Positions 10,326 to 20,919 are shown, numbered from the stretch's first letter. The stretch: DNA of 64,000 bases from Pinus tabuliformis (GCA_031772625.1 CM062813.1:761422720-761486719); one strand, 5' to 3'. Notes: generated from the letters alone by a model not told the origin. Numbers and translations are program-made.

Positions 10326-12405
10326 TGATAAGATATTGATCCATGACCTAAATGATAGCTCAAATTTAAAAGTGTTCGAAATAGTTTCAAACCTAAATTA
10401 CTAAACAGATCTTGTCTTCCTGATTCTGGCGCCGTAAATAGTTCGAAAAACTGACACCGTATGAAGGAGTTATTGCAATTTAAAAAGTCCAGTAAACTGC
10501 AATTTTTGGACATTTGACCAAGATTAATTTGGTTTTTGAAAATACTAAAAAGCGAATATTCCAAGGAATATTTCTTGGAAAATTCCCTGGAATATTCCCT
10601 TTTGGGGTAAGCAGTAAAATTTTCCTTGTCGTTCTTTAAGTTCCGTATTGAGCACGTGGGTAGTATTCGGAAAGTGGGAAATGATGTCTCGCGTGGACAA
10701 GAAGCTGTAAATGGTATTCTACGATTTCACGCGATTAACCTTAGAAGTTGACACGTAGCACGGGAAAACTACCTTTCTCACACTCTCTTGACCTGAAATC
10801 GGTCGTGCAAGAATCTCCATGACAACTGTTCGATTGGACGGGTCACATCGACGGTGGAGATCGTCCGGGTTAGTTGGTGAGTGGATGACACGATATCTAT
10901 TGGATCGAGCGGGATAGATCGATGGTGGAGATTCCGCTATTTGAAATGCTTCTGATGTATACGTGGGCCCATAACCCACAGGTCCACGTGCGAATTTTGT
11001 AAAGATGCAACTTTGTTGCATCAAAGTGGTATCAGGTGCCAACACGTGGCAAGCTCGGAGGCCACCACGTGGCCCTAGAATGGTTATGCAAAATTTGTTG
11101 GGGTCCAATGGAATCGAACCTGTGACCTCTGGCAAGACAGGACAATGCTCTACCAACTCTGTCCAACGTGTTTCTTAACATAAAACAATTCACATGTCCC
11201 GATGTGAACATAACCACCGGTTGCAAACGGTTGACATGTGGTTACATGACTGCCAGCTATACAGAGGATTATACGTAACTGCCGGGATTATACCGCCTCA
11301 TATGCACTTCCAAACAATTATTGTAACAGCTCATCTCTGATAGTAAGCTTGGCGGAGCGGCTAAACTTAGGTGGATATGCCAAGTTTAACTAGAGTTAGG
11401 TGCAGTTCACCAAATTTGGTGGAGTATCCCTAGGGGATATTGATTAAATGCACTCCAGGAGCAGTTTTCGACCACAGAGAGAGAGAGAGTGAAACAAGAG
11501 GCTAGGTAGGCTAATTGGAGCCTTATGAAGCCAATGGAATAGTCCAGAGAAGCTGAGGAAGTCATCTTCAGAGAGATTTTCATCCAGAGAGTTTTTGGAG
11601 CTCAAGGCAACCAGGTGTTGGAGGCAGTTGTAGGAGCTACCAGTACTTGTTCTCAGCGAACCAATAGTCATTTCTGACTGTAATGAGCCTTCTAAATCCA
11701 TTGAAGGGATTTGAAAAAGCATATGAAGACTTATAAAGGCCAAGTTTCTACAGGGAAGTTTCAGGCAGTCTAGTGCCAACCATGGAGGAAGGCCTAGTTT
11801 GGGGATGCAGTGCTCATTTTGAGTGAATGATGAGTCTATTTTTTGTGTTTGACATGTGTTGGAGATAGTAGATGAGGTTTCAATGACAGCTAAATAATTA
11901 TGAAGGAGTTAGTGCCATCAAGAAGCTCAGGGTAGCTCAGTGCACTGATTGAAGGTAACAAGTCTAAGGGAGCTTAGATCTGTTTGCAGAGTGATGACAA
12001 CCATGACAGGGATATAGATGGTATTATAAACCCATTGGTTTAGTTTAGTAACCTTTGGATTTAAGTGTAGAACTTGCAAAAGAAACTTTGCTATAATCCC
12101 AAAGAGCCAAGTCAAGATGACAAAAGCTCAAGGAGATGTAGCCCACAATATTCGGGTGAACTCCTAGATTAAATTTGTTGTTATGTGTGGTTGTTTATTT
12201 GCTGCATTATATGGCTGTTATATGTGTTTAATATCAACAGAAACAAATGGACTTAAAGCACTTAAACAGTTAAAATAAAAATACATACACCTGTTTCAAG
12301 TATTTAATTCCGCAAATGTCATATATAAGCTAGATCATTTATTTGTTTAACTGAGTGGGAGGTTCTTGTAAGCATAACAAGTTATCAAACACCCATTACA
12401 GATCA
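10326..12405 (+). repeat. Element A, LTR 3 (outer right)
   Basis: This is 2080 bp, beginning TGATAAGATATTG and ending ATTACAGATCA, with the target duplicate TATAT immediately after (12406-12410). It has the same internal landmarks as the other LTRs. Confidence 0.86.
11100..11168 (-). other. tRNA-like segment inside LTR 3 of element A
   Basis: The minus strand reads GACAGAGTTGGTAGAGC, then GGTCACAGGTTCGATTCC and GGACCCC. These are the same A-box and B-box arrangement as in the other two LTRs. It lacks a paired acceptor stem, so it is a tRNA-derived relic, not a gene. Confidence 0.52.
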
Positions 12406-12410
12406 TATAT

Positions 12411-13133
12411 GGAGCATATTTTGTTGCTCATTGTTACCATGTACTCATGTTATTTCATTTTTTGGGCATGTATAGAAGAGAGCACCATTGTGTGCAATTG
12501 TAAAATCCATGTACTATCCTTGTGTCATATTTTTGGTGTATTGCTCATGGAGAGACCCATAGTGTCCAATATGATTTGTCATTAGCTATGTATGGGTCAA
12601 TGGAAGTCCAAGTCATGTATTATTTTGTATATATTTGATGTAGCCCCACTACATTGGGTGCATGATGTAAACTTGTGTCCATAGAAGTCTTGGTTGGTGA
12701 TCAGAGAGTTTATAGAGGATCCATATCTTAGTCTTATGTATATGTCACAACCATCCATTTTCTCCATAAATCATTGTATATATTGTACTTCATTGGATAT
12801 CATTGTCCAAAATCAGTTATACTCATGGTTCACGAGGAGTAGTCTCTTGAACTTGGCAATGAGGCTTATTGCAACAAACATAGTGTATGATTGTAGCTTC
12901 ATTACATGCTTATGGGAGCATTTCGAGTTTTCAAATATTGCATGAAAGTGGCTAGAGATATGTTTGGCAGCTGAGTTCCTTGCTTCACATTCTTATCTTG
13001 TAGGAGAGACATATTTGAGTTGCATCTGTATGGTGTTGAGTATGATAGGCGAAGTCCTTCTCTCATCTGACACATTATTGGCATTGTCTTCAGTGTTGAT
13101 ATGGCCCTTTACCATTGACGTCAAAGGGGGAGA
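12411..13133. other. Right arm of the older flank, possible copia 3' region with polypurine tract
   Basis: No coding frame is convincing. The segment resumes the sequence cut by element A and runs to AAAGGGGGAGA (13123-13133), a purine run like the polypurine tracts of plant copia elements of the sirevirus type. A related run, CCAAAGAGGGAG, lies near 13235. Assignment to a copia 3' end is inference. Confidence 0.35.
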
Positions 13134-15387
13134 TATTTTGGATGGATAGAGTTCAACTTTAGAGTTGAAACTTCAGTATTTTGGAGAGTGTATGGAGATC
13201 AATCTCAGATGTTGGATTGAGGTTGAAATCAATGCCAAAGAGGGAGTTTATTGGCATTGATTCCAACATGATCATGGTGTTGTTTTTCATATGCATGTGT
13301 GATGGATGTTTGAATTGATGGTCTTGTTGGTTGGCATTGATGTCAACATAATTATGACATGACTAGTGGAGGAGATTTGGAGGCTGAGTAGAGATGGACT
13401 CTAGACATGTTGTGTTGATTGAAGATGTTGCTGCTGCAGGTGGTTGGATTGCTGCTACAATTGTTACTTATGCTTCTACATGTGATGGAAGAATTGGATT
13501 GCTGCTACATGTGTTGAGATGTTGTTGCTTGTGGTGGAGGTGCCTCTATAGGTGTTGGAGGCAGTTGTATGACTGGATGTTGCTATTGCAGGTGTTGGAG
13601 ATGGTGCTACATGAGTTAGAGTTGAGGAGATTTTCTGATTAGGTCTCCATGTACCTAATTATGTTTTCATGTTGATGATGTATTATGTAGGTTTTGGAGA
13701 GGATCTACAAGTGTCGGAGGATGTTTGAATAGGCTGTATATGTTCTAGAGGTTTGTTATGGTGTTCCTCACACCCTCTTGCAACTATGATCCAAATAGTG
13801 GCCAAAACAAGTTGAAAAATTGGATTTTAGAGGGTATACACTACTTTCATGAAGGAAACTAGTGTACATATGTTGGTCTTATGAAGGAAACCAACATATA
13901 CATCTTGGAGGTGATTTTCCGTCCAATTCTCACACATTTCATGTATTTTATTTGTTTTTTACGATGGTTTTTGTTTGAGTTTGTTCATGTAAAGGTTAGA
14001 AAAGGTTGTTATGAAACCAACTCACAAAAAGATAGAAAAGATAGATCAATGCCTTAGAATTCAGCCTCTTCGAGGGGGCAACCTCCTTTACATTACACGA
14101 ATGAACAATTCTTGGATGATACAAATGAAAAGACCTCCTTTCTATATATAGGAGTCTAAGGGGTCATAATATAATCAGAGCTAACATAACAATAATAATG
14201 TAAGGGCACAATAATAACAATAGTGGGCTTCTATGGGGCACAAAAGTAACAATATGGGCACTACATGGGTACATCAATATAATAAGGGGGTTGTACTAAT
14301 AACAATAAGGGGTTACACTAGTAGTATAGGGGCCTAAAAAAGGTTGAGGAACTTCTAGAAGTTGGTTAAACATGAAAATATCCATTATTTTATTGAAGTT
14401 AATGGATTGATCAAGTCAATGAGTTGAATCCGGATCAAATCAAGCATATGAATAGAGTCGTGGAGCCCAATAGTTCTTGGTAATTATTATGTTGAGCATC
14501 TTAGTTCATCTATATATTGGAGAAAGCTCAATGATAATATGATTGATTATCTTTCGTATTGAGTGAGTGTATTAGTGAAGAAGAGTGTGCAAGCTGTGTG
14601 AGTTGTAGTGCAAAATTTCTGAAGTAGTTTACAGGTGTTGCAATATATTGTAGAGAATGTTTCAGCCATCATTTTGTGTAGTGAGTGAGAAGGTGAAGTA
14701 TGGATTGGTAGAAGTGCGTGGAGAGATTGTCTTGTAGTTTGTGGTGTATTTGGAGAGGAGTTTTTTTTTTTGATTGTGTGCTTTGATGATATGTTGCTGT
14801 AGTGGTCATGTTGAGCAGTCCTCGGTTCTAGTATGAAAATGTATGAAATGAGAAGCACATAGAGGAGTGGAGTTGGAGGACTAATGCGAAATCAATATAA
14901 GTGAGCAATTTTTCTCAATCCAATGGTGGTTGGATAGTTCGACAGAAACTAGGCGAGGCTTACTAGTCGTGGTGGCTTCCAGTAGATCATAGTCTATAGA
15001 GTCGATTGTTAGTTCAGGAGTAACCGAGCGAGGATTGTTGATCATGGTAGCCTTTAGCGGATGGTAGTCCATAGATCCGCATGAGAAACAATATCCATTT
15101 GATAGTATCCATATCTACATCTCTATGTAAAGAATTAATTGACATAATAGAATTTGAGCAACGCAACAACAACAGGTGGTTTTTTCCCTGTAGAGCGTTT
15201 TCCACCAGAAATATATGTGTCCATTGTTTTGATTTCTTCATGATTTCTGGTTTATGTTTGATGCTCTAATCTTTGATTATGTGTTTCAGTTTATGCAAGG
15301 TTAAAGAATAATTAATTGGAGAAAAAGTTTATAAGTTTTCTTACTATCGATTCACCGCCCCCCCCAGTAGTGATCTATTTTCCAACA
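13134..15387 (+). repeat. Candidate old copia-type LTR
   Basis: It begins just after the polypurine-like tract with TATTTTGG. It ends in a poly-C run (about 15358-15365), then TTTTCCAACA. A poly-C stretch followed by CCAACA is common at the right end of plant copia LTRs. No partner LTR lies in the window and the start does not read TG, so the boundaries are tentative. It appears to contain a smaller LTR-like insert at 14007-14339. Confidence 0.3.
14007..14339 (-). mobile_element. Candidate solo LTR (333 bp)
   Basis: It begins TGTTATG and ends CCTAAA, close to the expected TG...CA inverted ends. It is flanked by AAGGT on both sides (14002-14006 and 14340-14344) inside a longer shared AAAAGGTTG. 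A TATATATAG box lies at 14152-14161. On the minus strand the order TATA, leader, then GTGAGTTGGTTTCATAACA looks like an LTR read in reverse. The end base mismatch keeps confidence moderate. Confidence 0.42.
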
Positions 15388-15594
15388 ATAACCTTGTAAG
15401 TCATATTCACATAGCCACAACCTCAATTTTTGGCCATGGAACCTTTGTGTAGCTTTAAAATAAAACCTTCGTAATTCACCCTTTTCCAAAATTTTCCACT
15501 CTATTTTGGATGAAAGATAATCCTCTAACTAACCTCCAATAGTGTGCCTAGCACACCATGTATAACTGTCCTTAATGCATCCATGGCGCCCATG
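15388..15594. other. Unassigned flank left of element C
   Basis: About 200 bp of AT-rich sequence with no recognised gene or repeat. Its last five bases, CCATG (15590-15594), are the left target duplicate of element C and recur at 53477-53481. Confidence 0.6.
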
Positions 15595-16458
15595 TGTTGA
15601 GAAGTGTAGCAAGAAAGGCTCAATTTGACTTAGTCTTGGTCAAATTGAGAAAAAATCTAAATTTCCACATTAGCAGACAACTTGGAGGCAGTTAACTGAG
15701 GTGACATATCCCATGTCACTCAGTTAGCTCAATAAATTTGAGTTAGTGGGCTTGGCGTTTAGTTTGCATTGTTGATTGCTAATTTGTAGTAATCCAGTTC
15801 AATTATTTCTAGTTGTACTTAGTTAAACTAGTTCTAACAATTAATAGAACTAGTTGGAGATGAATTGTGTAGTGGGACAATAGTCTAACTCAAAGATCAT
15901 CCAGTTAGCTGATCAATACACCAAAAATAGCTCATGCATGAAAGGAATTTTAATTGCTTAGTTGTGATGGAGATTCCAAGGTAGTGTAATGTTAGTTTTA
16001 GACTAGTTTTGAGTGTACAAGTGTTGCATGCAATCAATGATCAATCTTTAGAAATTGCGCAATCATTTTGGAAGAAATTCCTAGAGAATAAGGGCTAATT
16101 TCCTTAGGATTTTCACAAGGAAATATGAGCTCAGGTGGGGGAAAAATTGACTAAGTCTGGGTCAAAGCTTCTCATTTAGTAGGGAGAACAATTATTCCTT
16201 TGCAGGTTGAGCTCCAAGCTGGAGCTAGAAATTGTAATAGATTCTCTATTGATATGATTAATGCAAGTAGGATTAAGGGGTGTTTACTAGTTGGTTTTTC
16301 CTAGATACATCTGTGTACTTGTGTATGTGATTGATGCATGTTTGTGAATGTTTTTCTAAATTGTGGATTAATTTCCACAAAGCAGTATAGTAGAATTGTG
16401 TCTCTTGATTTAGATTAAATTTCTTGAGCAGTTGAAATTCTATCACCACGTTTCTACA
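15595..16458 (+). repeat. Element C, LTR 1
   Basis: This is 864 bp, beginning TGTTGAGAAGTG and ending TTTCTACA, directly followed by a primer site. It matches 52611-53476 along its length and, apart from a nested solo LTR, 37507-39209. Confidence 0.88.
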
Positions 16459-16473
16459 TGGTATCATAGAAAG
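16459..16473 (+). promoter_or_regulatory. Element C primer binding site
   Basis: TGGTATCATAGAAAG starts immediately after LTR 1. Its first eight bases match the initiator-Met primer site used by most plant copia elements. Confidence 0.75.
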
Positions 16474-16533
16474 ATTCACATTAGAACAATAATTTTATAT
16501 TTGTTCCTCAGGAGGTTCGAATTTATAGCTTCA

Positions 16534-16789
16534 ATGCAGCAGGATTTCCTCAGAGTTGGGAGAATGGCCTTCAATGGATTGTGCTTAGAGTATGCCTCAG
16601 AAGGCAGCTCAAATTTCATTACTTGGAAGGGTCACATGGAGGCAGTGCTTGATGAAAATGGATTGCTGGAATATGTCAAGATAGAAATTCTAAAACAAGG
16701 ATCAATTGATGCCCATAACCTAGCCCAATGGAATAAAGATGTTAGCCAAAGCAAGGAGAATAATATTGGAGGGAGTGAGAGAACACATT
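16534..16789 (+). pseudogene. Element C copy 1: 5' part of copia gag
   Basis: The ATG at 16534 opens a gag-like frame. It has the signature of copia gag N-termini (FITWKGHMEAVLDENGLL resembles the usual W...M...L...L pattern). It runs up to the insertion point of G1 at 16790. The rest of gag lies beyond G1 from 21962. This is a structural capsid precursor remnant of a broken element. Confidence 0.7.
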
Positions 16790-17623
16790 TGTTATAGACA
16801 TTTTTGGGCACTGCAACCCCAATCAAACATGTCCATAAACCAAGGGCTCCTAAGTCCCTAAAAGTGTTGTTCCATCCCCTAAAAGAACAAGGTCAGCTGA
16901 TTACATAATCTCCCAGAATTTCTCCATGAAAAACTACTCAGAACTGGTCAAAACTGGACCATCTCACCTGCTCCATGGTCAAAGTGTGTTGCATCCCACC
17001 TAAATGCACATGGGAGGTGCGATGCATACTGAAAAGCCCTTCTATGGGGTGCGATGGGTGAGAGTGGACAAATGGCAGAGTCAATTTGCGAGGTGGATGG
17101 TCATGGAATCTTCCAGAAACTTCTCCTGTGACACTTGCCTCTCTGCATTCACCCAGGGATGAGTAAGAGATCATCAATCTCCAAGTGGAATCAAGAACTA
17201 TCAGAGAGAGGACACTAATCAAATCTTAGAAGTTGAATCACCCCCCTTGTAAACATCTATATATGGATCCCTCATCCTAGAGATCCAAAGGCTGGAATTT
17301 TGTATCTTGTAAGGAAGTGCTGTTGGTTTCTTGGTGTAACATCATAGTGTTGGGTGATCTAAGCTTTTCATGAGGTGAAGAGGGGCTTTCTTGCTGAGAG
17401 GATGACGCTGGGTCAGAACAATTGGTTGTAATCCTCTTTACTATTTTGATATTAATAAAGCTATTCAAGTTTTCCTCCACATTCTTGTATGATTGATGAT
17501 ATATGAATTTGTGTGGTCAATATATATCTGGTCCTATATTGTTTATGATAGTAGATCTCTGTTCTTGGATAGTGTTATGCTGCTTTGATCCCACAGGTGC
17601 TCTTTGAAGCTGGGTGGACGAGG
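16790..17623 (+). repeat. G1 left (5') LTR
   Basis: It matches 20920-21753 closely, from TGTTATAGACA to about GACGAGG. It is the shorter of the two LTRs and runs directly into the protease-bearing internal region, so no primer site is visible. Confidence 0.8.
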
Positions 17624-18516
17624 CTAAAAGGGTTTTGGACGACCGTCCGGTTTCACTGTTACGGCTCCCTCCTGGATATAAGAAACTCTTGCCAAGTCCA
17701 TCACTAGTTGAAAATCCGACTGACACGCCATTGTGGTCGGTCGAAGCATCTATCATTGAAGATAAAACATCTGAATCCACACCATATGAAAGTCAAAAGG
17801 TCAAGGCGGCAGTTGACCCGGTCTTGCCTTCAGAGGATCCATCTTCAGATGATACAGTCACCGAAGAGAACAAGAGCGACACCGTTCAAATTCTCTTCGT
17901 AAACACAGACTCCGATGAACATGGGGGCAGTCTATCCGTTCCTTTACCACAGGAAGGAAGTTCGTCAGTGTCATATCTGGCCGTCTATTCGATCCCACCT
18001 CCAAGCAACCTAGTTGTTTCCTTTGATTGGAATCTACTAGGTAGACCCCATTTACTGGCTAGTGTACCATTTCAAATCATTGCTCAAATATACAGAATGG
18101 TCATGGCCGGTACCATCATAGATGAAGGGGCTTCTGTGAGTATCCTTTCCTCAACTGCTTGGAAAGCGCTTGGTTCACCATCGCTTTTGCCTGAGATGAG
18201 AAATCTAATAGGTTTTGACAAAGGAACTAGTCGACCATTAGGGATCCTTCCCAATGTGTCGATAACATTCAGAAGGAAAACTGTTCACATGAACATAATG
18301 GTAGTCCAAGGACCCCTGGATTATAATCTACTCCTTGGACGCGACTATATTTATTGCATGGGAGCCATTGTCTCCTCACTCTTTAGAGTAATGTGTTTTC
18401 CGCATGAAGGAAGAGTGGTCAAGCTCGTAGACCAGCTTTCATTCCCCGGTTCAGACATAGAAAATAGTCAAATACCATCCCTGAATGGTCTTTTCACACA
18501 AGGAATGTCTCATTAA
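17614..18516 (+). pseudogene. G1: Ty3-type retropepsin-like protein fragment
   Basis: An open frame of 300 codons. Residues 1-150 are acidic and low in motif content. A retropepsin domain follows at about 165-270: the catalytic-loop region IIDEGASVSILSS, then LGILPNVSITF, and the second conserved block LLLGRDYIYCMG. DEGAS in place of DTG/DSG is common in some plant Ty3 lineages. The first codon is GTG at the LTR junction, so the true start is not present. In an intact element this domain would cut the Gag-Pol polyprotein. Nothing downstream encodes reverse transcriptase. It is part of a fossil element. Confidence 0.7.
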
Positions 18517-18999
18517 TCCCCAGTCCGTCCACCTGATGAGCGCGAGTGATTCGGGAGGACATGACTGAAACCCAGGGGGCATGCATCCTAGTCTGTTTCA
18601 ACAGGAAAACCTTGGGTATAGGGTAGGTTTCTGCGAAGGATATATGATTGGTTTATGAGGTTAGCCTGGAATAAGATTCCTTCGTCAAAGTTATGTGAGT
18701 GGAGGCAAGTTGCGCCACTCACCTTCGTCTATTTCGGTAGACATCGCTGAGGAAGTGTTTTGTCTGCAGTGTGGATAGAACAATCTTTGGTAGCCTGGAA
18801 ATTTTTCGCTATACCTTGGGGCATGCAAACCTTTTGGCATGCAAGCGAAGAGCGACCATTTATTTTTAAAATTTTTAGGTCCTCTAACCCTTTAAACTCA
18901 TAGGATTGGTCGTTTCCCAACTTACATAAAGAAAGGATGTGGGGCAAAGCTTTGTAAAAATGCCATCTTAAATGAGACATCCTTATTATACGACTGGAT
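18517..18999. other. G1 non-coding region before the hairpin series
   Basis: No gene is seen. It holds GAAACCCAGGGGGCATGC and TTGGGGCATGC motifs of the kind common in the 3' non-coding parts of plant Ty3 elements, and a TTCGCT...AGCGAA inverted repeat near 18806-18846. It leads into the structured array that begins at 19000. Confidence 0.55.
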
Positions 19000-19776
19000 C
19001 GAGCAGTTTTTATGTGGAGTTGAAGCTCGTTAAAAATTAAACATAAGCAATGAGCAAATATTTCCCCCAGAGTTTAAGCTCATTCATTAAAAAATGAACC
19101 AATTTCCGGTAAATAACCATCGTGAATGCATTATCATCAACCTTTGAAGCCTTGGTGGTGTTCTCATCATCACCTCCACTCTATATTGGCCGATCATTCA
19201 CCTCCATTTGATTGTTTACCTTTTTTGAGGAATAGCTGCGAAGAGTGATCCTGTTAGCCATCCTTGTGACACTGCCATGATTGGAAAATTCCAAACCTTG
19301 CTTGGAATTAGCTGCTACCAAAATTTATCACCCGTTCCTTGAAAAACGAGTCTCTATTAAGCTCTTTTCATCTGACTCGTAAAATATGAAAATATTGCCG
19401 AGTAATTGGCCTCTCCAGCTCGCTAAAGTGACTGGAAGTGCTATCCCTCCTCTAGATTTTAATCTTTTTGGACCTGAGGGATTATTACACAAAAAGATCG
19501 AGCACTTGTTTGTTCGGCTCGTTAAAATTACCGAAAATTCATCCCTTTTGTATTATTTTATATTTTTTCGGACTTAAGGTATTATATGACGAAAAAGGAT
19601 TGTTGGAGTTTTCTTTACGTCCCTTTCAGACTATCTAAAATTGAAAAGGACCGAGTTATCTTTGTCGTTAAACTCGTTAAAGCCGAATAGCGACAAACTT
19701 TTCCATACAGACAAGAACGAGTTTCACTATCGCTAGGCTCATTAAAACATAGCGATAGGTTTGCCCGAAGGGCAAA
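19000..19776 (+). other. Series of ten hairpin units with pseudoknot potential in the G1 non-coding region
   Basis: Ten units can be read on the sense strand, and nine have the order a-b-a'-b' of an H-type pseudoknot. Stems b/b' (unit start): TTATGT/ACATAA (19000), GTTTA/TGAAC (19049), TTTTCAT/ATGAAAA (19346), TCCAG/CTGGA (19399), ATCTTTTTG/CAAAAAGAT (19443), TTCGG/CCGAA (19499), TTTTTCG/CGAAAAA (19541), CCTTTCA/TGAAAAGG with one bulge (19622), TTTGTCGTTA/TAGCGACAAA (19652) and CTATCGCTA/TAGCGATAG (19716). Loop segments a' pair upstream segments a: CGAGC/GCTCG, AATGAGC/GCTCATT, ACGAGTC/GACTCGT, CGAG/CTCG, ATCCCTC/GAGGGAT, CGAGC/GCTCG, ATCCCTT/AAGGTAT (6 of 7), none for the eighth, CGAGTT/AACTCG and AACGAG/CTCATT (5 of 6). 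A hairpin with a three-base loop, TTTGCCC-GAA-GGGCAAA, closes the series (19760-19776). Pairing is seen in the sequence; RNA folding and role are inference. Confidence 0.65.
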
Positions 19777-20906
19777 TTACAGAACAAGCATATGTTATCC
19801 TCCTCAAGCTTGAAAAAAATAAAGAGGTAATGGTCAGCAATGACTAGGGAAAAATTGGGAAGAAAACTTGAAGAAACTTTATTGGTAGCAAGTCGCTCTT
19901 GAACATGACACTTTCACTCCGCATCCGAGTCGGGTTGGGTTGTTCCGTTCACTGGTCATATCACCATTGGTCCATCACACCATCCATATTTGGGGTTAAC
20001 GCTACCAATCCATCATGTCAGTGTCGCCGGTATGTTCAAGAGAAGTCGCTCAGAGAATTCACCTGTGTCTCATCCGCTGCAATACATTCACGCTCCATTC
20101 TTTCATGACTGCCACCCTGAACCCTGTATCATCAGACCGTTTTCACCTCCAAAAATCATTTACTCCGTTCCGTGCCGTAGATGTGGGATTCATTAAGGCC
20201 CTCCTACGGTGGGTTGCTTCTTGTTGACATCAGCTCATTATCCAAGAAGTCGACTTAGGACAACCCTTTCAGTACTTTGAAGCTTGCATGCCTCAATGGC
20301 AAGTTTCTCACTTCCGGCGACAGGTTTACATCAATGGCCTTCGACCGAAAGATTTTGCATGGTGTTTGACGCCAAGTCCCTTATTCACACCACGTGAATT
20401 GTACTGTAGTACCTTGAGGGTCATCATAATTGTCGGTGATTCCTCTCACGCCTGTTAACAGCTTACATCATTGGTTGGTAATCAGGCAATGTCTGTCCAT
20501 GTTCGACTCCAGAACATCTCTCACATGGATCGACTTGTACTTTGAGTGAAGATCGAACGAGATTGAAGACCCTGGATCTAGTTTCATCCATCCGGGCTGT
20601 GATATATATTCAGGAGAATAAAGACATCAAATGTACATCATTGCTGCACAGATAATCATCCAATCAAAGGGATGATGGCTCTACTAGAATCATCAGTCTG
20701 CACTCAGACGATTGTCTGTCTTATGTACATGAAAATGAATTTATAAAGCTGAGCATGGGAACGCCCACCTTAGCTAGTTCATGAAAATATTATGAAGATA
20801 ATGTATTGTATTGTATCTTATTACAGGTCGCCTTCCAGCTTGAAAAAACTTCGGATCCTCATGATAAAGCATTTCACCCAACATCAAAAGATTAACGACC
20901 TCATGC
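19777..20906. other. G1 3' non-coding region after the hairpin series
   Basis: About 1.1 kb with no supported gene. Short plus-strand open frames at 19899-20227 overlap one another in three frames and match nothing I recognise. It ends in the polypurine tract before the right LTR. Confidence 0.55.
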
Positions 20907-20919
20907 TTTAGGGGGCAAC
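20907..20919 (+). promoter_or_regulatory. G1 polypurine tract
   Basis: A TTTAGGGGGCAAC-type run directly precedes the TG of the right LTR, fixing the plus orientation of G1. Confidence 0.65.

Larger units (their letters stand above)
947..12405 (+). mobile_element. Element A: non-autonomous LTR retrotransposon in LTR-int-LTR-int-LTR tandem form
   Basis: Three LTRs of about 2.07 kb alternate with two internal regions of about 2.6 kb. The outer ends are flanked by the same 5-base target duplication TATAT (942-946 and 12406-12410). The two inner junctions show a polypurine tract, then TG at the LTR start, and CA plus a primer site at the LTR end. This fits one insertion later enlarged by LTR-LTR recombination, not two independent insertions. 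The internal regions encode only a gag-like protein; no protease, reverse transcriptase or integrase was seen, so the element is of large non-autonomous (LARD-like) type. LTRs are about 90% alike by eye, suggesting an old insertion. The gag-like frame is broken in both copies, by several changes each. Confidence 0.85.

Noticed and set aside
10719-11156. 145-codon minus-strand open frame (and the like at 1565-1859, 6029-6545) as host genes
   Set aside because: They lie inside LTRs and read through the tRNA-like block, with no domain. Their recurrence comes from LTR duplication.
11100-11168. Functional tRNA gene in the element A LTRs
   Set aside because: A and B boxes are present but the acceptor stem does not pair and the anticodon stem is imperfect. 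All three copies lie at one LTR position.
14180-14340. CRISPR-like or satellite array in AATAACAATA-rich DNA
   Set aside because: Words recur but there is no fixed repeat or spacer length. It is a low-complexity part of the candidate small LTR.
18532-18575. Hammerhead ribozyme (CTGATGAG ... GAAAC)
   Set aside because: The two core words are present, but no stem II closes directly before GAAAC and stems I and III do not form, so it is a chance likeness.
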